A stretch of 64,000 bases of DNA from Chromobacterium sp. ATCC 53434 (GTDB lineage: Bacteria > Pseudomonadota > Gammaproteobacteria > Burkholderiales > Chromobacteriaceae), in contig NZ_CP025429.1 of NCBI RefSeq assembly GCF_002848345.1, positions 620,001 to 684,000 on the forward strand, written 5' to 3'. Shown piece by piece: positions 8,013 to 19,753 of this stretch. The first letter of the stretch is position 1. Each line of letters begins with the position of its first letter. Made by a program: the position numbers and the translations under genes. Below the pieces are notes generated by a model, which had not been told where the DNA came from, searched no databases, and saw only the letters and a program-made list of their open reading frames with translations.

Positions 8013-8906
8013 TCAGCGGCCGGGGCGGGTAGAGCGCCAGCACAGCAGCGAGCCGGCGGTCACCATCGCCGCGCCCTGCCAGAAGGCGAGGCCCAGCGCG
8101 GTGCTGAGGATGACGGAGGCCAGCGCCGAGGACAGCACCGGGGTGGAATAGGAGGCGGCCACCAGCAGCATCATATTGCCCTCGGCGATGGCGACGTTCC
8201 ACGCGGCGTAGCCGGCGGCCATCACCGCCGCGGCCAGCAGCAGGATGCCGATGGACGGCAAGGCCGGCATGGCCAGGCGCTCCGGGCTGAGCGCGTAGTG
8301 CATCCACAAGGCCAGCGCCGTCAGCGCGAAGAAGGGCGCGATGCCGTTCCGGCCTTGCGACAGCCGCTTGGCGACATTGCAATAGGTCGCCCATAGCAGC
8401 GCGCCGCCGAAGGCCAGCGAATAACTGAGCGGATTCTGCAGCGCGTTGCCCAGGATGCCGGCCGGCGACAGCGCGCCGCCGCTGATGATCCAGGCCACCC
8501 CGAGCAGCGACAGCAACAGGCCGGGCGGCAGCAGCCAGCTGGCGCGCTGGCCGTTGAACAGCAGGGCCAGCAGCACGGTGAGGCACGGCCACAGATAGTT
8601 GACGATGCCCAGCTCTATCGCCTGCATCCGGTTCTGGGCGAAACCCAGCGCCAGCGCCAGCGAGATTTCGTAGCAGGCGAACAGGCCGCCGCAGATCAGC
8701 AGATAGCGCGGCGGAAAATCGCGCAGGCGGGGCCAGCCCAAGACGGCGGCCAGCAGCGCGGCGCTGACGCTGTACATCAGCGCCGCGCCGCCCACCGGTC
8801 CGAAGCTTTCGCTGAGCAGGCGGATCAGCGGCGGGACGGCGCTCCACAGCGCGATGGCCAGCAGGCCGAGCAGGGTGCCGCGGCGCGTCGGGGCAGGGTT
8901 TGACAT
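8013..8906 (-). CDS. EamA/DMT-family exporter, YddG-like
   Basis: This 297-residue integral membrane protein has about ten hydrophobic segments in the two-fold EamA arrangement. It begins LLGLLAIALWSAVPPLIR and contains the YddG-like stretch MQAIELGIVNYLWPCLTVLL. YddG-type members export aromatic amino acids, and the neighbours (chorismate mutase, trpS) agree, but the substrate here is inferred. ATG 8906 is used; an in-frame ATG at 8915 would add three residues. Its start lies close behind the trpS stop, so the two may be cotranscribed. Confidence 0.85.
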   Translation of the reverse strand: MSNPAPTRRGTLLGLLAIALWSAVPPLIRLLSESFGPVGGAALMYSVSAALLAAVLGWPRLRDFPPRYLLICGGLFACYEISLALALGFAQNRMQAIELGIVNYLWPCLTVLLALLFNGQRASWLLPPGLLLSLLGVAWIISGGALSPAGILGNALQNPLSYSLAFGGALLWATYCNVAKRLSQGRNGIAPFFALTALALWMHYALSPERLAMPALPSIGILLLAAAVMAAGYAAWNVAIAEGNMMLLVAASYSTPVLSSALASVILSTALGLAFWQGAAMVTAGSLLCWRSTRPGR

Positions 8907-8920
8907 GGTCCGCATTCGGC

Positions 8921-10072
<1,152 letters not shown>

Positions 10073-10135
10073 CTAGGAGAGGCGCCACCACCAGAATCGG
10101 ATTGCGAATGCGGGTGCGATTTTCATGCTTTCATC

Positions 10136-10158
10136 AAAACACGGGGCCGCGCCCCGCG
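10136..10158 (-). terminator. Intrinsic terminator of the SnoaL-like gene
   Basis: On the minus strand the stem GCGGGGC/GCCCCGTG (one wobble pair) with a GCG loop is followed by TTTT. It lies 17 bp beyond the stop of the 10175-10585 gene. Confidence 0.65.
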
Positions 10159-10174
10159 TCAAGCCCCGTCGGCG

Positions 10175-10585
10175 TCAGCAGCGGGAGCCGAGGTCGCGGT
10201 CGGCGGCCGGGCCCGCCAGCTGGCGGGTCAGTTCGTCGCAGGCGGTGATCCTGCCGTCGCGCAGCGTGATGTGGGCCTGGACCTGGAACAGCGCGGTTTT
10301 GCCGTCTTTCTTGGTGACGCGCACCCGATGGTGGGTCAGTACGCAGTCGTGGTCCTGGGCGACGGCCAGGAAGTAGACTTCCATTTTTTCGACGACTTCG
10401 CGCTGCGCGCGCAGGTGGCGCTTGAAGCCGGCCAGATCCAGCTCGCGGCCGTCGACGCGCTGGCGGTAGTCCGGCGAGATGTAGCGGGCGATACTGTCGT
10501 CGTCGACGCGGCCGGCTTCGATCAACTGGGCGAACATGCCGCGGACGATGGCGAGATTGTCGGGCGCGGGAAGGGTGGGGCTCAT
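10175..10585 (-). CDS. SnoaL/NTF2-like domain protein
   Basis: This 136-residue cytoplasmic protein looks like a SnoaL/NTF2-like alpha+beta cone fold. It has the N-terminal helix NLAIVRGMFAQLIEAG, then IARYISPDYRQRVDGRELDLAGFKRHL, and the beta-sheet segment LTHHRVRVTKKDGKTALFQV followed by DGRITACDELTRQL. Such folds serve as small enzymes or binding domains, so no substrate is proposed. It is divergent from an AraC-type regulator with about 100 bp between the starts, so that regulator may control it. Its own terminator lies at 10136-10158. Confidence 0.7.
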   Translation of the reverse strand: MSPTLPAPDNLAIVRGMFAQLIEAGRVDDDSIARYISPDYRQRVDGRELDLAGFKRHLRAQREVVEKMEVYFLAVAQDHDCVLTHHRVRVTKKDGKTALFQVQAHITLRDGRITACDELTRQLAGPAADRDLGSRC

Positions 10586-10688
10586 GTCGGCAATCTTCTG
10601 CGATGGGGCGATGCCGATACTGTAGGGGCTTTACCGCGTGATGCGTTAACGGCAAAGTATCAATTATTGTCGTGATCGGATCATTCTC

Positions 10689-11441
10689 GTGAGTGTCGTC
10701 AACTACCCGCTGCATTGTCTGGCCATGCGGGGGATATCGGACGGCGGCGTCGCCAGCCATGTCCACGACGTCGGCCAACTGATCTACCTGCGCCGCGGCG
10801 CGATGCTGTGCCAGAGCGAGACGATGCGCTGGCTGATGGCGGCGGGGCAGATAGGCTGGATTCCGGCCGGCGTGGCGCACAGCGCCGAGCTGGTGGCCGA
10901 GTTCGACGGGCTGATGGCCTATGTCGACGGCGCCGAGTACCCTCAGCTGCCCGCCGTGGCGACGGTGATGCCGGCCGGCGCGATGATGGGCTTGCTGCTG
11001 GAGCGGCAGCTGAGTTATGAGAGCGAACCGTGGACCGGCAGGCGGCAGCGGCTGGCCGCGGTGATCGTCGATGAGTTCTTGCGCCTGGCGCCGCTGCCGC
11101 AGCAACTGCCGCTGCCCGGCGAGCCGCGGCTGCGCCGGCTTTGCCTGCGGGTGCTGGCGGCGCTGGAGCGGTCGTGGCCGCTGGACGGTCTGGCCGCCGC
11201 GCATGGTTTTTCGCGCGCGGGACTGACGCGCGCCTTTGTCCGCGATACCGGCTTGCCGTTCGGCCGCTGGTTGAGCCAGGCGCGGATGCTGGCCGCGGTG
11301 CAGCTGCTGAACGGCGGCGTCGATGCCGGGACGGTCGCCTTACAGGTAGGCTATCAGTCCCAGAGCGCGTTTGGCGCCGCGTTCCGTCGTCATCACGGTG
11401 TGGCGCCGGGCGAATTCCTGCGTGGTCAGCGACGGGAATGA
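10689..11441 (+). CDS. AraC family transcriptional regulator
   Basis: This 250-residue regulator has an N-terminal cupin-like sensing half (SHVHDVGQLIYLRRGAMLC, then WIPAGVAHSAEL) and a C-terminal AraC DNA-binding half. The latter includes the helix-turn-helix stretches LAAAHGFSRAGLTRAFVRD and VALQVGYQSQSAFGAAFRRHHG, ending PGEFL. It starts with GTG at 10689. The domain order resembles the AraC regulators of divergently read exporters or metabolic genes; here it is divergent from the SnoaL-like gene. The effector is unknown. Its 3-prime end overlaps a small gene predicted on the other strand. Confidence 0.9.
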   Translation: MSVVNYPLHCLAMRGISDGGVASHVHDVGQLIYLRRGAMLCQSETMRWLMAAGQIGWIPAGVAHSAELVAEFDGLMAYVDGAEYPQLPAVATVMPAGAMMGLLLERQLSYESEPWTGRRQRLAAVIVDEFLRLAPLPQQLPLPGEPRLRRLCLRVLAALERSWPLDGLAAAHGFSRAGLTRAFVRDTGLPFGRWLSQARMLAAVQLLNGGVDAGTVALQVGYQSQSAFGAAFRRHHGVAPGEFLRGQRRE

Positions 11442-11624
11442 GATCGACGGCGAGTTGGCGATGGCGGGCTGCTGGTTCTGCAGCAGCCGGCGCAACAGCA
11501 TTTCGGCGAATTCGCGCTGGGCGTCGTCGTCCGGCCGGGCGCCGGCCTCGACGCCGTTGACCTGCCGCTGCGGCGACGGGCGCTGTGGCGTGAACGGCAG
11601 GCGATTGGGATCGGGGATGTTCAT
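11340..11624 (-). CDS. Hypothetical protein, 94 aa, overlapping the AraC gene tail-to-tail
   Basis: This is an unrecognised 94-residue protein. It starts MNIPDPNRLPFTPQRPSPQR (proline-rich), followed by an amphipathic stretch DAQREFAEMLLRRLLQNQQP and a Ser/Thr-rich tail. The last 102 bp overlap the end of the AraC gene on the opposite strand, so its 3-prime part may not be real as drawn. The non-overlapping part has ordinary composition and no better competing frame. There is no signal peptide or membrane segment. Confidence 0.45.
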   Translation of the reverse strand: MNIPDPNRLPFTPQRPSPQRQVNGVEAGARPDDDAQREFAEMLLRRLLQNQQPAIANSPSISFPSLTTQEFARRHTVMTTERGAKRALGLIAYL

Positions 11625-11794
11625 CGTCGGTTATCCGGCGTGGTGATTTCCTTGTTTGAGAGCGATTAATTTCTATCGTTCTTTGCCGAATGGGAAATTT
11701 ACAAATAAACAATGGGATAGCGATTGATCTGCTTGAGCCCGGATGGCATGAAAGGCCGTGGGGCGAGGCGGAAGCGCATGATGGAGAGCGGGAA

Positions 11795-12151
11795 ATGGCG
11801 ATAGCGAAGAACGGCGGCCTGGTATATTCGACCGAGCATGGCCGGATGTGTCCGGCGTGCCGGCGGCCGGAGGCGCAGTGCGAATGCCGGGCGGCCGCGC
11901 CGCCGGCCGGGGACGGCGTCGCGCGGGTGTCGCGCGAGACCAAGGGCCGCGGCGGCAAGGCGGTGACGGTGGTGAAGGGCTTGCCGCTGGCCGCCGACGA
12001 GTTGGCCAAGCTGGGCAAGCAGCTGCGGACCCGCTGCGGCAGCGGCGGCACCTTGAAGGACTGGGTGCTGGAAATTCAGGGCGACCACGTGGAGATCGTG
12101 GTCGCCGAACTGGTCAAACTGGGTTTCAAGGCCAAGAAAGTTGGCGGCTGA
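11795..12151 (+). CDS. yciH: SUI1/eIF1-like translation factor YciH
   Basis: This 118-residue protein carries the SUI1 (eIF1) domain found in bacterial YciH, which influences start-site selection in translation. The domain shows SRETKGRGGKAVTVVKGL and the conserved KQLRTRCGSGGTLKDW..., then QGDHVEIVVAELVKLGFKAKK. An N-terminal cysteine cluster (CPACRRPEAQCEC) is present, as in many proteobacterial YciH proteins. ATG 11795 is chosen (GGGAA just upstream); an upstream in-frame start at 11690 would add 35 residues unlike the family. The gene runs towards ppsR and ends 12 bp from its stop. Confidence 0.93.
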   Translation: MAIAKNGGLVYSTEHGRMCPACRRPEAQCECRAAAPPAGDGVARVSRETKGRGGKAVTVVKGLPLAADELAKLGKQLRTRCGSGGTLKDWVLEIQGDHVEIVVAELVKLGFKAKKVGG

Positions 12152-12163
12152 CCCGCCCAGCGG

Positions 12164-12985
12164 TCAGAACTTCCTGCCCAGCGACGCCTTGTGCATGATG
12201 GTGGAGGCGATCTCTTCGATCGACTTGTGGGTGGTGCTGATGAAGGGCACGCCGTGGTGGCGGAACATCGATTCCGCTTCGTTGACCTCGCGCCGGCAGT
12301 TGTCCATGCTGGCGTACTTGGAGTCTGGGCGGCGCTCGGAGCGGATATTGTGCAGCCGCGCCGGATCGATGGTCAGGCCGAACATCTTGTCCTTGAACGG
12401 CAGCAGTATCTTCGGCAGCGTCGGGCTGCCGAGGTCTTCCGGCGTCAGCGGATAGTTGGCGGCGCGGATGCCGTATTGCAGCGCCAGATACAGGCAGGTC
12501 GGCGTCTTGCCGGAGCGGGACACGCCGACCAGGATGACGTCGGCCTCGTCCAGGTCTTTCAGCTTGACGCCGTCGTCGTGGTTCAGCGAGAAGTTGACCG
12601 CCTCGATGCGGTGGTCGTACTTCTCCTCGTTGACCATGCCGTGCGCCTTGCCCACCGTCAGCGAGGCCTTCTGGCCGATCTCGTCCTCCAGCCGGCCGAT
12701 GAAGGTCTCGAAGAAGTCTATCAGCACCACGTCGTCCAGCCGCAGCGCCTCGCGGACTTCCGGATTGACGATGCTGGTGAACACCAGCGGGCGCAGGTGG
12801 TCGCGCTCGGCGGTTTCCCGGATGCGCTGCGCCAGCGTGCGCGCCTTGTCCACGGTATCGACGAAGGGGACGGTCTCGCGAATGAAGTCCAGCGTGTCGA
12901 ACTGGGTCAGCAATGTGTGGCCCAGCGACTCGGCGGTGATGCCGGTGCGGTCGGAGATGAAGAAGGCGGAACGGCGGTGGGACAT
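12164..12985 (-). CDS. ppsR: PEP synthase regulatory protein (bifunctional kinase/pyrophosphorylase)
   Basis: PpsR (DUF299) inactivates PEP synthase by ADP-dependent phosphorylation of a threonine and reactivates it by Pi-dependent dephosphorylation. The 273-residue protein has the family start [19 protein letters not shown], the P-loop-like [20 protein letters not shown] near residues 153-172, and [15 protein letters not shown]. The gene is divergent from ppsA, its expected target, with about 280 bp between the starts holding a palindrome. That pairing is common in proteobacteria. Confidence 0.95.
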   Translation of the reverse strand: MSHRRSAFFISDRTGITAESLGHTLLTQFDTLDFIRETVPFVDTVDKARTLAQRIRETAERDHLRPLVFTSIVNPEVREALRLDDVVLIDFFETFIGRLEDEIGQKASLTVGKAHGMVNEEKYDHRIEAVNFSLNHDDGVKLKDLDEADVILVGVSRSGKTPTCLYLALQYGIRAANYPLTPEDLGSPTLPKILLPFKDKMFGLTIDPARLHNIRSERRPDSKYASMDNCRREVNEAESMFRHHGVPFISTTHKSIEEIASTIMHKASLGRKF

Positions 12986-13072
12986 GTAGCACCTTGCGCA
13001 AGTGAATTCGATTCCGTCAAAGTGTATACCGGGCCGGTCGACGCCGATACCGGGCGATGACGGGATTTACTT

Positions 13073-13096
13073 TCATGTAATCACAACATTACATGA
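13073..13096. promoter_or_regulatory. Perfect palindrome in the divergent ppsR/ppsA control region
   Basis: TCATGTAAT and ATTACATGA form a 9-bp perfect inverted repeat separated by CACAAC. It lies between the divergent starts of ppsR (12985) and ppsA (13267), in an A/T-rich part of an otherwise GC-rich window. It looks like the binding site of a dimeric regulator acting on one or both promoters. The regulator is not identified. A TAGAAT element near 13220 could be the ppsA -10 box, though I see no good -35. Confidence 0.5.
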
Positions 13097-13266
13097 CTTT
13101 GTCATAAATAGTCTGTTGTTTTTGAAATCAACTATTTGATTGCATTGGGCTTGAGCGGGGCGCTGTCGCAAAAAATCTTGTGCACTGCAAAAGTTGCTAC
13201 GCAATTGGCACGTAATTCGGCTAGAATGCGGCCCATCGTCCCAATCCCAACACAGGAAGTGAAGTG

Positions 13267-15654
<2,388 letters not shown>

Positions 15655-15685
15655 GGCCGTCCGCCATCATCGGCAGGCAATGACG

Positions 15686-15715
15686 AACCGCCCGGAAACG
15701 GGCGGTTTTGTTTTG
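15686..15715 (+). terminator. Intrinsic terminator of ppsA
   Basis: AACCGCCCG and CGGGCGGTT pair around a GAAA loop, followed by TTTTGTTTTG. It lies about 30 bp after the ppsA stop and just before the convergent Tpx-like gene. Confidence 0.85.
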
Positions 15716-15735
15716 TCCGCGCGGCGGGCGGGCTT

Positions 15736-16392
15736 TCAGTTGTCCGATTGCTGCTGTCGCGCCTGCTCGATCTGCCGCGCTTTCTCCAGCAGCCGTTCGG
15801 TGCCCTGTTCGCGCTCGCTGTCCTGCTGCTGGCGCGCCTCGGCCGCTTCGCGCTCGGCTTCCAGCGCCTGTTGCTCGCCGGCGCTCAGCAGCGCGTCGAT
15901 GGCGTCGAAGTCGAAGAAGTCGCGGGTGTTGGCCAGCCGTTCGGAGTAATGCACCACATTGCTGGCGTCGGCCAGAATCACCGCCGGAGCGGTGTAGCCG
16001 CTGAGCGGATATTCGGTGATCAGCACGCCATAGCGTTTGTGGAAGTCGCGGCCGCGCAGCGTGGACAGCAGCGCGATGCTGGGCAGGCCGTGTTCGTGGC
16101 GGGCGCGCGCCAGCGACGACGGCGAGTCTACGCTGATGATGATCAGCTTCAGGTGCGGCCAGCGGTCCAGGAAGCGCCGGGTTTCGCGCAGCAGGTACAG
16201 GCCGCCGTGCTCGTCCTCGTCTACCGACAGCAGCGTGACGATCAGTTTCGGCGTATGGGAGAAGCCTTCCAGCGCGGCGTCCCGCTTCTGGTCGTCGACC
16301 AGCATGAAGCTGGGCAGATAGTCGCCGGCGCGCGGGAAATCGCCGATCACCGGCAGCATCTCATCGCCGTATTGCACCCAGAAATCGCTCAT
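15736..16392 (-). CDS. Thioredoxin-fold Tpx-like protein lacking all cysteines, with a charged helical tail
   Basis: The first 160 or so residues of this 218-residue protein follow the thiol-peroxidase (Tpx/peroxiredoxin) pattern: a KLIVTLLSVDEDE strand, then LKLIIISVDSPSSLARARHEHGL, LSTLRGRDFHKRYGVLITEYP and AVILADASNVVHYSE. In Tpx the segment after the first strand holds the peroxidatic Cys; here it is DEDEHGG, and the resolving Cys position reads ARHEHGL. The whole protein has no cysteine, so it cannot be a classical peroxidase. The last 45 residues (EQQALEAEREAAEARQQQ... to QSDN) look like a charged coiled coil. There is no signal peptide. The role is unknown. Confidence 0.8.
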   Translation of the reverse strand: MSDFWVQYGDEMLPVIGDFPRAGDYLPSFMLVDDQKRDAALEGFSHTPKLIVTLLSVDEDEHGGLYLLRETRRFLDRWPHLKLIIISVDSPSSLARARHEHGLPSIALLSTLRGRDFHKRYGVLITEYPLSGYTAPAVILADASNVVHYSERLANTRDFFDFDAIDALLSAGEQQALEAEREAAEARQQQDSEREQGTERLLEKARQIEQARQQQSDN

Positions 16393-16549
16393 GACCGATC
16401 CCTCCTCATGTTTTCATCGTGGACGAGGCTAGGACAAAAGCAAGAAATCCGTACTAAGTGCAACGAAAAACAGCCATCGGAACGGATGCCGTAATGACAC
16501 ACCGGGCGGAAAGCGGCGCCGGGCTTCGTTTCGCGGGGCGGGCGGAGCG

Positions 16550-17326
16550 CTACAGATCCTTGCGCATGATCACCAGATCGTGCCACACCCGCTTGCCGTC
16601 GCTGCCCGGCCGGTGTCGCAGCCGCGGCACGATGGTGTGGATGACGCGGAAGCCCTGGCGCTGGTAGAAGCGGTCGGCGGTCTGGGTGCCGAGATTGACG
16701 CGCGTCACGCCCTGCGCGCGCAGGTAGCGCCAGATTTCCTCGGCCACCCAGCCGCCGGTGCCGGCCGGCGCGTCGTCGCGTGCGACCACGGTGGAGATAT
16801 AGGCGCAGCGTTCGCCGTCCTGTTCCGTTACCGAACCCGACATGCCGGCCAGCAGCTTCCCTTCCCCGTCATCCAGCTTCAGCACGAAGCCGGGCTGGAT
16901 TTTTTCGTCCATCTCGTTGACGGCTTCCAGATAGAAGACGCCTGCGCCGTCTTCCGCCAACTCGCGCGCGTAGCTGCGCGTGTTGTCTGGGCCGGCGGGC
17001 ATGTCCACCGTTTCTTCCCGGTAGCCGGCGGCGACGAGCGGGCCGCCGAGTTTGTCGCCGTAGGTGGTGAGGATGGCGATGCGCGCGAAGGGGCGGCCGC
17101 GGGCGGACTCGGCCGCGCCGATGCGCGCGTCCAGATAGGCGACGGGGTCGTCCAGCAGCCCGCTCAGCGGCTCCGGATATTCGACGACGATGTCGGGATT
17201 GAAGCCGAACTCGCGTTCCCGCTCGATCAGGATGGCGAAAAGCGCCTGTTGCTCGTCGCGCAAGCGTTGCCGCGTGGCGCAGCTAAGGTCGAGAAGGGTC
17301 GAGGTGAAAGCATTGGAATCAGGCAT
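16550..17326 (-). CDS. GNAT-family acetyltransferase domain protein
   Basis: This 258-residue protein probably acts as an N-acetyltransferase. The C-terminal third has GNAT features: a beta strand YISTVVARDDAP, an acetyl-CoA loop-like GTGGWVAEEIWRYLRAQG, then VNLGTQTADRFYQRQGFRVI. The N-terminal part (SCATRQRLRDEQQALFAIL...) is not recognised. ATG 17326 is chosen because the upstream extension to 17413 reads as unrelated sequence. The substrate is unknown. It stands alone between the Tpx-like gene and dctA. Confidence 0.75.
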   Translation of the reverse strand: MPDSNAFTSTLLDLSCATRQRLRDEQQALFAILIEREREFGFNPDIVVEYPEPLSGLLDDPVAYLDARIGAAESARGRPFARIAILTTYGDKLGGPLVAAGYREETVDMPAGPDNTRSYARELAEDGAGVFYLEAVNEMDEKIQPGFVLKLDDGEGKLLAGMSGSVTEQDGERCAYISTVVARDDAPAGTGGWVAEEIWRYLRAQGVTRVNLGTQTADRFYQRQGFRVIHTIVPRLRHRPGSDGKRVWHDLVIMRKDL

Positions 17327-17478
17327 GGGGTCGCGGTCTCGCGTCAGAGTAAAGAACAATGCGCCCAAGCCGGGCGCGGCAAGTCGGCATTCTAGCGCGA
17401 TGCCGACGTGCATGGCCAGGCGGCGTGCTTGGACTGTGGCGAAAACGGTCGCCTTATCCTCTTGGAATGATGGATGAA

Positions 17479-17503
17479 AAATACCCCTCGGGGAGGGGTA
17501 TTT
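17479..17503 (-). terminator. Intrinsic terminator of dctA
   Basis: AAATACCCCTC and GAGGGGTATTT form a perfect 11-bp stem with a three-base loop. On the minus strand, T residues follow the stem, 25 bp after the dctA stop. It is nearly symmetric and may act in both directions. Confidence 0.85.
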
Positions 17504-17527
17504 GAATTTTGGTTTGAACGTAGCCGC

Positions 17528-18853
17528 TCAGCGCGTCTGCAGCGCCGGCTCCGGCAGGGTGTCGGGGCGGGTCCTGGGCGGGGGCGGCGGTTCGGTGCCT
17601 TCCAGCACCTGGCGCATCCGCTCGACGTCCAAGGCCTTTTCCCAGCGGGCGATCACCACGGTGGCGACGCCGTTGCCGATCAGATTGGTGATGGCTCGCG
17701 CCTCCGACATGAAGCGGTCTATGCCGATCAGCAGCGCCAAGCCCTCCACCGGCAGCTTGCCGCCCAGCGTCGCCAGCGTCGCGGCCAGCGTGATGAAGCC
17801 GCCGCCGGTCACCGCCGCCGCGCCCTTGGACGTCAACAGCAGCACGCCTATGATGGCCAGCTCCTCGCCCAGCGACAGATCGACATTGGTGGCCTGGGCG
17901 ATGAAGATCGCCGCCATCGTCAGATAGATCGACGTGCCGTCGAGGTTGAACGAGTAGCCGGTGGGCACCACCATGCCGACGACAGGCTTCGAGCAGCCGA
18001 GGTTTTCCAGCTTCTTCATGATGCCGGGCAGCGCCGATTCCGACGACGAGGTGCCCAGCACCAGCAGAATCTCTTCTTTGATGTAGACCAGGAAGCGCCA
18101 CAGGCTGAAGCCGGACAGACGGGCTATCGTTCCCAGCACGATGAAGACGAAGGCGAAGCAGGTCAGGTAGACGCAGGCCATCAAGAAGCCCAGCTGCTTC
18201 AAGGAGCCGATGCCGTACTTGCCTATGGTGAAGGCCATCGCGCCGAAGGCGCCGATCGGGGCCAGCTTCATCAGCATGTTGATCACGCCGAACAGCGCGT
18301 GGGAGAACTCGTCCAGGATGTGGACGATGGTCTTGCCGTTGTCGCCCATCCGGGTCAGCGCCAGACCCAGCAGCACCGAGAAGGTCAGCACTTGCAGGAT
18401 CTCGCCGCTGGCGAAGGCGCCGACGACGGTGTCCGGGATTATGTGCAGCAGGAAGTCGACCGTGTTCATTTCCTTGGCGCCGGCGGTGAACTTGGCGATG
18501 TCCTTGGAGTGCAGCGTGTGCGGGTCGATGTTGAGACCGGCGCCCGGCTGCAGCAGATTGACGACGATCAGGCCGATCACCAGCGCCAGCGTGGTGACCG
18601 CCTCGAAGTAGAACAGCGCCTTGACGCCGACGCGGCCCACTTCCTTCATATCGCCCATCTTGGCGATGCCGACGACGACGGTGGCGAAGATGATGGGCGC
18701 GATCATCATCTTGATCAGCTTGATGAAGGCGTCGCCCAGCGGTTTCATCTTGGCGGCGAAGTCCGGCGCGAAGGCGCCGAGCGTGACGCCCAGCGCGATG
18801 GCGATCAGCACCTGAACGTACAGGCGCGAAAAGAATGGGGTCTTGGTTTGCAT
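17528..18853 (-). CDS. dctA: C4-dicarboxylate/proton symporter DctA
   Basis: DctA imports succinate, fumarate and malate across the inner membrane, driven by protons. The 441-residue protein has the glutamate/dicarboxylate symporter pattern: N-terminal [20 protein letters not shown], the serine-rich hairpin [38 protein letters not shown], and [19 protein letters not shown] 18853 follows GGGAGA; an upstream in-frame start adds nine residues. The C-terminus is a proline-rich cytoplasmic tail. No DctBD-type sensor genes are nearby. Confidence 0.93.
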   Translation of the reverse strand: MQTKTPFFSRLYVQVLIAIALGVTLGAFAPDFAAKMKPLGDAFIKLIKMMIAPIIFATVVVGIAKMGDMKEVGRVGVKALFYFEAVTTLALVIGLIVVNLLQPGAGLNIDPHTLHSKDIAKFTAGAKEMNTVDFLLHIIPDTVVGAFASGEILQVLTFSVLLGLALTRMGDNGKTIVHILDEFSHALFGVINMLMKLAPIGAFGAMAFTIGKYGIGSLKQLGFLMACVYLTCFAFVFIVLGTIARLSGFSLWRFLVYIKEEILLVLGTSSSESALPGIMKKLENLGCSKPVVGMVVPTGYSFNLDGTSIYLTMAAIFIAQATNVDLSLGEELAIIGVLLLTSKGAAAVTGGGFITLAATLATLGGKLPVEGLALLIGIDRFMSEARAITNLIGNGVATVVIARWEKALDVERMRQVLEGTEPPPPPRTRPDTLPEPALQTR

Positions 18854-18994
18854 GGTTCTCCCGACTGGCGTTGATTGCATGGCGTGTGGACTCTTCGGTC
18901 CATTTTCAACGCGATGCTAACAACTGGGATCAGCCGGGAGCATTGTCGATATCCCTATCGGGGATAACCCTGACGCGATATCCGCTGCGATGAT

Positions 18995-19597
18995 TCAGTG
19001 CAGCTGCTTCAGATAGGAGGCGAAGCCGCTGAGCAGCATCTCCACCGAGATCGCCGTCAGCACCAGACCCATCAGTCGTTCGAGCGCGGTGATCGCCTGC
19101 TCGCCCAGCAGCCTCTGCAGCCGGTTGGAGAACAGGAAGGTGACGGTGGTGACCAGCATGCAGATGGTCAGCGCGCCCATCCATTCCAGCATCCGGCCCG
19201 GTTCGCGGGTGGATAGCAAGAGCACGGTGGCCATCGCCGACGGGCCGGCGATCAGCGGGATGGCGATAGGCACGATGAACGGCTCGCCGTGCAGCTTGTC
19301 GCCGCCGAACACGCTGCCCTCGCCGGGGAAGATCATCTTGATCGCGATCAGGAACAGGATCACGCCGCCGGCGATGCGCATCGACTCGTCGGTCAGGTGC
19401 ATCAGTTCGAGGAAGTTGCGGCCGAACAGCATGAAGATGGTCAGCACCAGGAAGGCGATCAGACACTCGCGGTAGACCACGCGGCGGCGGCGCTCCGGCT
19501 TGACCTGTTTCAGCGCGGCGATGAACAGCGGGATATTGCCGAGCGGATCGGTGATCAGGATCAGCAGAATGGTGGCGGACAGGAAGGAGGTTTGCAT
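18995..19597 (-). CDS. MarC family integral membrane protein
   Basis: This 200-residue membrane protein has six predicted hydrophobic segments and the MarC/UPF0056 signature LLILITDPLGNIPLFIAAL at the N-terminus. It also has GGVILFLIAIKMIFPGEGS and the conserved PIAIPLIAGPSAMATVLLL. The function of MarC proteins is unsettled. ATG 19597 is chosen because it begins the first hydrophobic segment; the upstream frame extension covers the terminator of the next gene. It is likely monocistronic. Confidence 0.9.
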   Translation of the reverse strand: MQTSFLSATILLILITDPLGNIPLFIAALKQVKPERRRRVVYRECLIAFLVLTIFMLFGRNFLELMHLTDESMRIAGGVILFLIAIKMIFPGEGSVFGGDKLHGEPFIVPIAIPLIAGPSAMATVLLLSTREPGRMLEWMGALTICMLVTTVTFLFSNRLQRLLGEQAITALERLMGLVLTAISVEMLLSGFASYLKQLH

Positions 19598-19702
19598 ATT
19601 GGGCGTGGCCAGGGTGGTTCCGGCCGCGATTATCGCATGTCGCCAGAATGGCGGCGAGCGCGGATGCGACTGAAAATTAACCGTTTTCGCGGAAAATGGA
19701 CG

Positions 19703-19736
19703 AAAAAAATACCGCCCGGCTGGAAGGCCGGACGGC
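19703..19736 (-). terminator. Intrinsic terminator of the RlmL-like gene
   Basis: On the minus strand a GC-rich stem (GCCGTCCGGCC pairing imperfectly with GCCGGGCGGT around TTCCA) is followed by ATTTTTTTCG. It lies 18 bp after the stop at 19754. Confidence 0.8.
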
Positions 19737-19753
19737 ATGCTGGCGGCGGGCGC

